From: a virus
Strand: one strand, 5' to 3'
IMG/VR virus record: IMGVR_UViG_3300010233_000259
Location: 1-24,531 of that record
DNA: 24,531 nucleotides
The stretch's first letter is position 1; every line of letters starts with the position of its first letter. The notes beneath the pieces were generated by a model. It saw only the letters and a list, made by a program, of their open reading frames with translations. It searched no databases and was not told the DNA's origin. The translations under genes and the position numbers were made by a program. Shown here piece by piece: positions 20,206 to 24,531 of this stretch.

Positions 20206-20745
20206 TTAGGCACTAGGCTGTTTAGTTTGGGCTAATTCTTGTGCGGCCAATTGTTCTACTTCCAAAGCTACTTGGTCAGGGTCTTTAGGCCATGTAATAT
20301 TCATTGCACTAGCTACCGCATCCACATCACTAGCACCTTCAACAGCGTTTGTAGCCGTTAGTGCAGTAGTGCGGATAGATTGCCGCCATGTATTCCAAGA
20401 AGCATTAATAGGGGTGCTAGTTTCTACTGACTTAACTACCATCCAATCAGTAGGCAAAAGAATAGAATAAGCAGTAGCGTTAATTTGATTTAACGCAGTT
20501 GTTTTAACTGATAACAAGTCTTTTGGTGTATTAGTGTAAGTTAGCGTTGCTTCACTTAATGTTTCGCTAACCCAGTAATAAGTGTCATTAGCTGGTTGGT
20601 TAGTAACAATAACTTCTTCTAAGCCAATTTCAACTTTTTCTTCAGGCGTAGAAAGATTTAACCAGTTAGCTGGGTACTGTACGCCATTGATTTCAAAAGC
20701 AGTACCTTCGTTAATGTATTGTTGGTTTTGTGTGCAATAAAACAT
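20206..20745 (-). CDS. Tail-fibre assembly-type protein
   Basis: 179 residues. The first part (YINEGTAFEINGVQYPANWL) and the C-terminal segment WNTWRQSIRTTALTATNAVE resemble the accessory proteins encoded after tail fibres, often chaperones or fibre tip proteins. It lies directly downstream of the large spike gene with GAGG before the ATG. Role inferred from pattern and position. Confidence 0.74.
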   Translation of the reverse strand: MFYCTQNQQYINEGTAFEINGVQYPANWLNLSTPEEKVEIGLEEVIVTNQPANDTYYWVSETLSEATLTYTNTPKDLLSVKTTALNQINATAYSILLPTDWMVVKSVETSTPINASWNTWRQSIRTTALTATNAVEGASDVDAVASAMNITWPKDPDQVALEVEQLAAQELAQTKQPSA

Positions 20746-20747
20746 AA

Positions 20748-23129
20748 TTACCTCGCTAAAGCGTTCTTAAAAGGGTTTTCGGCAAATGCCATGTAGATGT
20801 ATGTTGAACCTGAACCATTAGTAGCGGCTCTAGTATTGCGTTGTTTAAATCCATTTGACAAAATATCTATTGCAGAAGTATTTGAAGTATTCTCAGCACC
20901 ACTAGAATTTGCTTCTAAAAGACCAACTGCTTGATTATAAGTATCTCTTGATGTATCAAACATTTCCCAGCTTTCCACACCAGTTGATTTAATCATAAAA
21001 AACTTAGGTCTAAACCCAGTAAATACAAAAGTTCCATCACTAGAACCATTACCTATATAGCTACCAAAAGCAGAATAACCAGCAATAGGTGTCCAGCAGT
21101 AGGCTACGATTAAATTACCACTTCCACTTACACTTGTATCAGTTCCAACACCAAATATAGTAGATGTTGGTGTAGTGTTATTCCAAATTGCCGCACCTGA
21201 ATTAGACTGTGCTTGTGTAGTATTTAAATTACAATGCCAAGAAGCCATATTTGTAAGACCAGTATGTGCAACTCGCCAATCTTCTGCCGCAGACCTATTT
21301 TTACTAATAATCATTTTAGGTGCAACACCTAAACCATGACCAACTGTTCCTGTTGAACCTGTACCAGTATAAGTAACAATACTAAATCCAGCAGTAGCAT
21401 TAACGCTTACTGTTGATGTAATAGAGCCATTTGTATTAGATGATGTAGTGCCTTGACCAGCTTGCCATTGCCAACCTACATAGGTATATCCACTTGTATT
21501 TTGTGTACCATCATTACCTACAGTAAATCCATTAGAATTAAACGCATGAATGTCGTAGGTATAAGTTTGTTCTGCGGCTGTAAGATTTGAAAATAAAGTT
21601 TTATCTATACCACGAACAGAATCCCCAATATGATGTGATACTGCATTGCTTCTAGATTTTGTCCATACCAAATCAGGTTTAAAGCCACCAGCATTTGTAA
21701 TTGTTTGAACATCTGTAGCGGCACTTCCATTACCAGTATATAAAGTAGCATCCATTACTGTATTACCTTTAACAATAGTGCTAGTAGGTAAGTTGTAAGT
21801 ATTGAGTGCTACAAAGCCTGTTGGTGGGGTGTAGGTAAAACTTTGTTGACCATAGTTATGCGTTGAATTGCTAGTGTTATATTCATTTGCCATTGGATAA
21901 TATGTGCCAGCAGTTAAGCTAGTTATTGTATATATCAATGAATTATTTTTATAAATTGCACAAGTCAAAGCACCTAAATCAAGTGCATACCCAACAACAT
22001 CATTAGCTACAAGTGCAGTTACAGTTGTAACAGTTGAACCTTCTTTAATTATATTTCCATTGCCAACAACAATGCCAAAACCACCTACTGATGATATTCC
22101 CGAATAAAGACCAACAAAACTAGATAGTATATTTCTACCAGCACCAAGAATGGGATAAACGGCAGAACTTATAGTTCCAATTTTATCTTCCCAATACCAC
22201 TTACCACTTGAAACACCTATTGTTGCTACTGAAGTATCACTATCAATAGATGATGTTCCAGCACTTTTTAAATTGCCATCTGTTTGTGTGCAATATGTTT
22301 TTGGTACTGTTGGGTTTAGCGTTGCATAGTTACTTTGTGTTGCACTTGTCAATGTTGGTACATCATTCATTGAATCGTAAGTGCTACCAGTAGTTAGGCT
22401 GATGTTATTTACTGTCCAAGTATTACTGTTACCTGAGAAGTCATTACCTAATGTGCTTGTGCTAGTAGTGTTAGTAAATGGCAAATAGAAGCCATTAGTT
22501 CCGTATGTGCCTGTGTATTTAGCTGGTTGCCATACACCAGTTAATGCGTTAGTAGAACCAAATGAAGATGGGGTAAGGGCTTGTCCGTCAATAGAATTAA
22601 CTTCAGCCATGTAGCCGTCAAAATATTGTGGTACAGCAGTCCATGCACCAATGTATTGAGCAACATTGTTATTGAACGAGCCATCAAAATTTTGAGCAGG
22701 ATAAACAGCCGTTGAAAACGCAGTTATTTGTAAACCATTAACATAAAGTTTTGCTCTATTTGTACTTGTTGCTTGCGTTGTATCTAATTGAATTACGATG
22801 TGATACCAAGCGGATGGGTCACGAAATACTTGTGTTGTTATTAGTTGAAAATTATCAACTCCACCAACTTGTTGAAAAAACCTTAATTGGTCAGAAGAAT
22901 TAAACTCAATAACAGCATTTGTATTTCCACCAGCTTCAGCTTGAGCAATAATATTTCTTGTTCCTAATGTGCCACGCTTAACCCACGCAGAGTAAGTCCA
23001 AGTTCTACGATTACCAGCACTAGCTGGAGTACGATTTAAATAAGCAGAAGCACTACTTCTAAACCTTAAAGATTTAGTTAGGTTATAGCCTGTAGCCCCA
23101 TTAGCGGTAAATACAACAGGTAATGTCAT
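20748..23129 (-). CDS. Large tail spike or fibre with LamG-like and SPRY-like domains
   Basis: 793 residues. About 15-200 is a concanavalin/LamG-type jelly roll (RTWTYSAWVKRG, AWYHIVIQLD, KLYVNGLQI). About 305-435 carries a SPRY-like domain (SSGKWYWEDKIGT). About 455-790 is a repeated-looking domain with GGFKPDLVWTKSR and FRPKFFMIKSTG, a pattern I associate with receptor-binding proteins of aquatic phages. No enzyme motif, so binding rather than degradation is likely. It overlaps the previous fibre gene by one base (TAATG) and is followed by a chaperone-like gene. Confidence 0.85.
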   Translation of the reverse strand: MTLPVVFTANGATGYNLTKSLRFRSSASAYLNRTPASAGNRRTWTYSAWVKRGTLGTRNIIAQAEAGGNTNAVIEFNSSDQLRFFQQVGGVDNFQLITTQVFRDPSAWYHIVIQLDTTQATSTNRAKLYVNGLQITAFSTAVYPAQNFDGSFNNNVAQYIGAWTAVPQYFDGYMAEVNSIDGQALTPSSFGSTNALTGVWQPAKYTGTYGTNGFYLPFTNTTSTSTLGNDFSGNSNTWTVNNISLTTGSTYDSMNDVPTLTSATQSNYATLNPTVPKTYCTQTDGNLKSAGTSSIDSDTSVATIGVSSGKWYWEDKIGTISSAVYPILGAGRNILSSFVGLYSGISSVGGFGIVVGNGNIIKEGSTVTTVTALVANDVVGYALDLGALTCAIYKNNSLIYTITSLTAGTYYPMANEYNTSNSTHNYGQQSFTYTPPTGFVALNTYNLPTSTIVKGNTVMDATLYTGNGSAATDVQTITNAGGFKPDLVWTKSRSNAVSHHIGDSVRGIDKTLFSNLTAAEQTYTYDIHAFNSNGFTVGNDGTQNTSGYTYVGWQWQAGQGTTSSNTNGSITSTVSVNATAGFSIVTYTGTGSTGTVGHGLGVAPKMIISKNRSAAEDWRVAHTGLTNMASWHCNLNTTQAQSNSGAAIWNNTTPTSTIFGVGTDTSVSGSGNLIVAYCWTPIAGYSAFGSYIGNGSSDGTFVFTGFRPKFFMIKSTGVESWEMFDTSRDTYNQAVGLLEANSSGAENTSNTSAIDILSNGFKQRNTRAATNGSGSTYIYMAFAENPFKNALAR

Positions 23130-23806
23130 TAAGAAACCCCTAATGAACGACCTTGCTCATATAAATTAGTTCCATCACTTCTAAATACAAAATAGTCTTT
23201 TGCACTTGCAGAAGTTGAAAGGGTAGGGGCAGTACCACCTGTCCACTTAAATACAGAATTCCATGTAAGTGTATTAGAACCAGCGTTTTGAATAACTGCT
23301 AAACCATAAAAAGCACCATTAACTAGGTTTGTAGGTGCTCCCATAGTTCTATTGCTAGAAACAAAAGTAAATGTGGCTACTTGGGCGGTTTCTGCGTTCC
23401 ATGCAATAGTAGCGGCATCAGTAAGGGTTGCATTGCCAAAATACTGTTGTTTAGAAAAGTTAGTTACAGCAGTAGCTACTGTGTAATCTGTACCTGCTGT
23501 AGCGTTACCAATTCCACCAGTTCCATTACCTTTAAGAATAGCTGTACCAACAGTAATAAAGCCTGTAATTTGGCTAACTGTTGCGGCATCAGTAGCCGCT
23601 ATTCCATCAGCTAACCCAGTAATGCGGTTAGCACCCATTTTAAGGTTACCAGTAGCGGTAGTTTGTCCGTCAGATGCTAAAGAACCAGTCATAGCAGTAG
23701 CTAAATCTGTAAGGGTGTTATTAGCCCATGTACTAGATATAGTTGTGCCTGTTACGACAGGGTTGCCAGCAGGTAGGGTATAAGTACCCGATCCGTTTCT
23801 ACTCAT
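23129..23806 (-). CDS. Tail-fibre protein
   Basis: 225 residues. The start MSRNGSGTYTLPAGNPVVTG and the segment GNLKMGANRITGLADGIAAT are typical of fibre proteins that attach to the virion by the N-terminus and form a trimeric beta shaft. The C-terminal part (FKWTGGTAPTLSTSASAKDY, FVFRSDGTNLYEQGRSLGVS) is a small beta domain. The start overlaps the stop of the gene above by four bases. Probably works together with the spike below it. Confidence 0.84.
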   Translation of the reverse strand: MSRNGSGTYTLPAGNPVVTGTTISSTWANNTLTDLATAMTGSLASDGQTTATGNLKMGANRITGLADGIAATDAATVSQITGFITVGTAILKGNGTGGIGNATAGTDYTVATAVTNFSKQQYFGNATLTDAATIAWNAETAQVATFTFVSSNRTMGAPTNLVNGAFYGLAVIQNAGSNTLTWNSVFKWTGGTAPTLSTSASAKDYFVFRSDGTNLYEQGRSLGVS

Positions 23807-24531
23807 TTTGTTTTCCTCAATGCGTCTGCCATACCTTCAGGCGTATAGTTTACTGATTCTTTAACTTGCTTTTTGATGCCCATTTCTTTAACTTTTTCTA
23901 ACCCTTGTTTTACGCCAATTACACGGGAAATAGGCAGTAAAGCCACCCCATCTAAAGCCTTCATTAAAGCACTAGAAGTATTGGAATAGTTGACAGCCCC
24001 TTTAAGCGGATTATTTACATTTGAAGATGTTTCGTATAGGTGTCTAACTTCTTCAGCACCTTTTTTACCAAAAATGTAGTCTAATTTGCCGTCTTGATCT
24101 ATCTCATTAAGGACAGATTTAAATTTGGCAGGAGAAACAACAGGATTTCCAAAAGAATCAACATCAGAATTTTTTGTAACTTGATTTTTAATGTGTTGAA
24201 TTGTTTGACCTTGTAGTTCTTTCCATGCTTGTTGACCATCTGCACCACCTTTTTTAAGGGTTAAACCAATGGCGGCAACATCATCCCTAGATCCGTCAAG
24301 AATAGAATGTTTAAAAACATCTTCAAACGCTACGGCACGATCTGTAGTACCTTTTTTGGTACGCAATAATTTATCAACTGCACCAACATCTTCAAACTGC
24401 CTAGAATATTTGGTGCGTAATGCTCTAGCTGTTTGATATAGTTCTCCACCCTTGTCTTTGGTAGCGGCATTAATTAACTCTTTCATTTTTCCAGCGTGTA
24501 ACATACCTACCGCATCGCTTGGATCGTAGTT
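23803..24531 (-). CDS. Large virion (ejection-type) protein, C-terminal part only
   Basis: The frame stays open to the right edge and reads NYDPSDAVGMLHAGKMKELI before a helical rest (about 242 visible residues, highly charged; AEEVRHLYETSSNVNNP, ending TPEGMADALRKTK). Its position before fibre genes and helical composition fit the end of a very large internal virion or DNA-ejection protein of podovirus-like phages. No transglycosylase motif is in the visible part. The role is inferred. Confidence 0.72.
   Translation of the reverse strand, partial: NYDPSDAVGMLHAGKMKELINAATKDKGGELYQTARALRTKYSRQFEDVGAVDKLLRTKKGTTDRAVAFEDVFKHSILDGSRDDVAAIGLTLKKGGADGQQAWKELQGQTIQHIKNQVTKNSDVDSFGNPVVSPAKFKSVLNEIDQDGKLDYIFGKKGAEEVRHLYETSSNVNNPLKGAVNYSNTSSALMKALDGVALLPISRVIGVKQGLEKVKEMGIKKQVKESVNYTPEGMADALRKTK

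Noticed and set aside
1-24531. CRISPR array, tRNA genes, insertion sequences, attachment sites
   Set aside because: No regularly spaced repeats, no cloverleaf with a TTCGA-type arm, no transposase and no integrase were seen on either strand.

Overview
The window is part of a tailed double-stranded DNA phage genome. The virion genes point to a podovirus-like particle with a P22-type portal. The host is probably a Gram-negative, perhaps freshwater, proteobacterium. This rests on an L-alanyl-D-glutamate-type endolysin, a lipobox lipoprotein, AT-rich DNA and protein families that I recall from aquatic phages; the host is inference. Genes are tightly packed, with many ATGA and TAATG overlaps. I see no integrase, tRNA, DNA polymerase or helicase here.

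Layout. (1) 1-10527, minus strand: read leftwards it runs VRR-NUC nuclease, ferritin-like protein, three tiny conserved proteins, a ParB/DNA methyltransferase fusion, small and large terminase, a small virion protein, portal, two fibre-like proteins, a coiled-coil protein, a GT9-like glycosyltransferase, a zinc-ribbon protein and the start of a scaffold-like gene cut by the window edge. (2) 10585-11887, plus strand: metallophosphoesterase and SprT-like metalloprotein. (3) 12006-15792, minus strand: a Cro-like regulator, a PAPS-reductase-like gene with a broken reading frame, a large structured RNA region with no gene, then small early genes, a replication-type protein, a homing-type HNH nuclease and a Ref-like nuclease. 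(4) 15903-19216, plus strand: early operon with an SSB-like protein, a RecB-like nuclease, small unknowns, a lipoprotein and a second PD-(D/E)xK protein. (5) 19213-24531, minus strand: lysis cassette and tail-fibre genes, ending in the C-terminal part of a large virion protein cut by the window edge. If the genome is circular or terminally redundant, blocks 5 and 1 are the two ends of one late region, and the missing part would hold capsid, tail-tube and ejection genes.

Regulation. A 14-bp inverted repeat, TTAAG-N4-CTTAA, occurs at 14359, 15791 (one mismatch), 15846 and 17710. Each copy lies in or beside a promoter-like -10 element, and the set surrounds the Cro-like gene at 15562-15792. This looks like the phage's own repressor regulon, with two divergent promoters at 15791-15862 acting as a switch.

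Main points for a second look: (a) 14400-14780, a roughly 380-nt gap whose minus strand folds into nested long helices and a pseudoknot, with an extended -10 promoter just upstream, which looks like an undescribed phage non-coding RNA; (b) a second pseudoknot-forming gap at 17539-17632; (c) the TTAAG-N4-CTTAA operator family; (d) a glycosyltransferase gene that seems to start at an AUU codon with a good Shine-Dalgarno; (e) a G9 tract that shifts frame inside the P-loop of the PAPS-reductase-like gene; (f) ten real genes shorter than 60 codons that are easy to miss.
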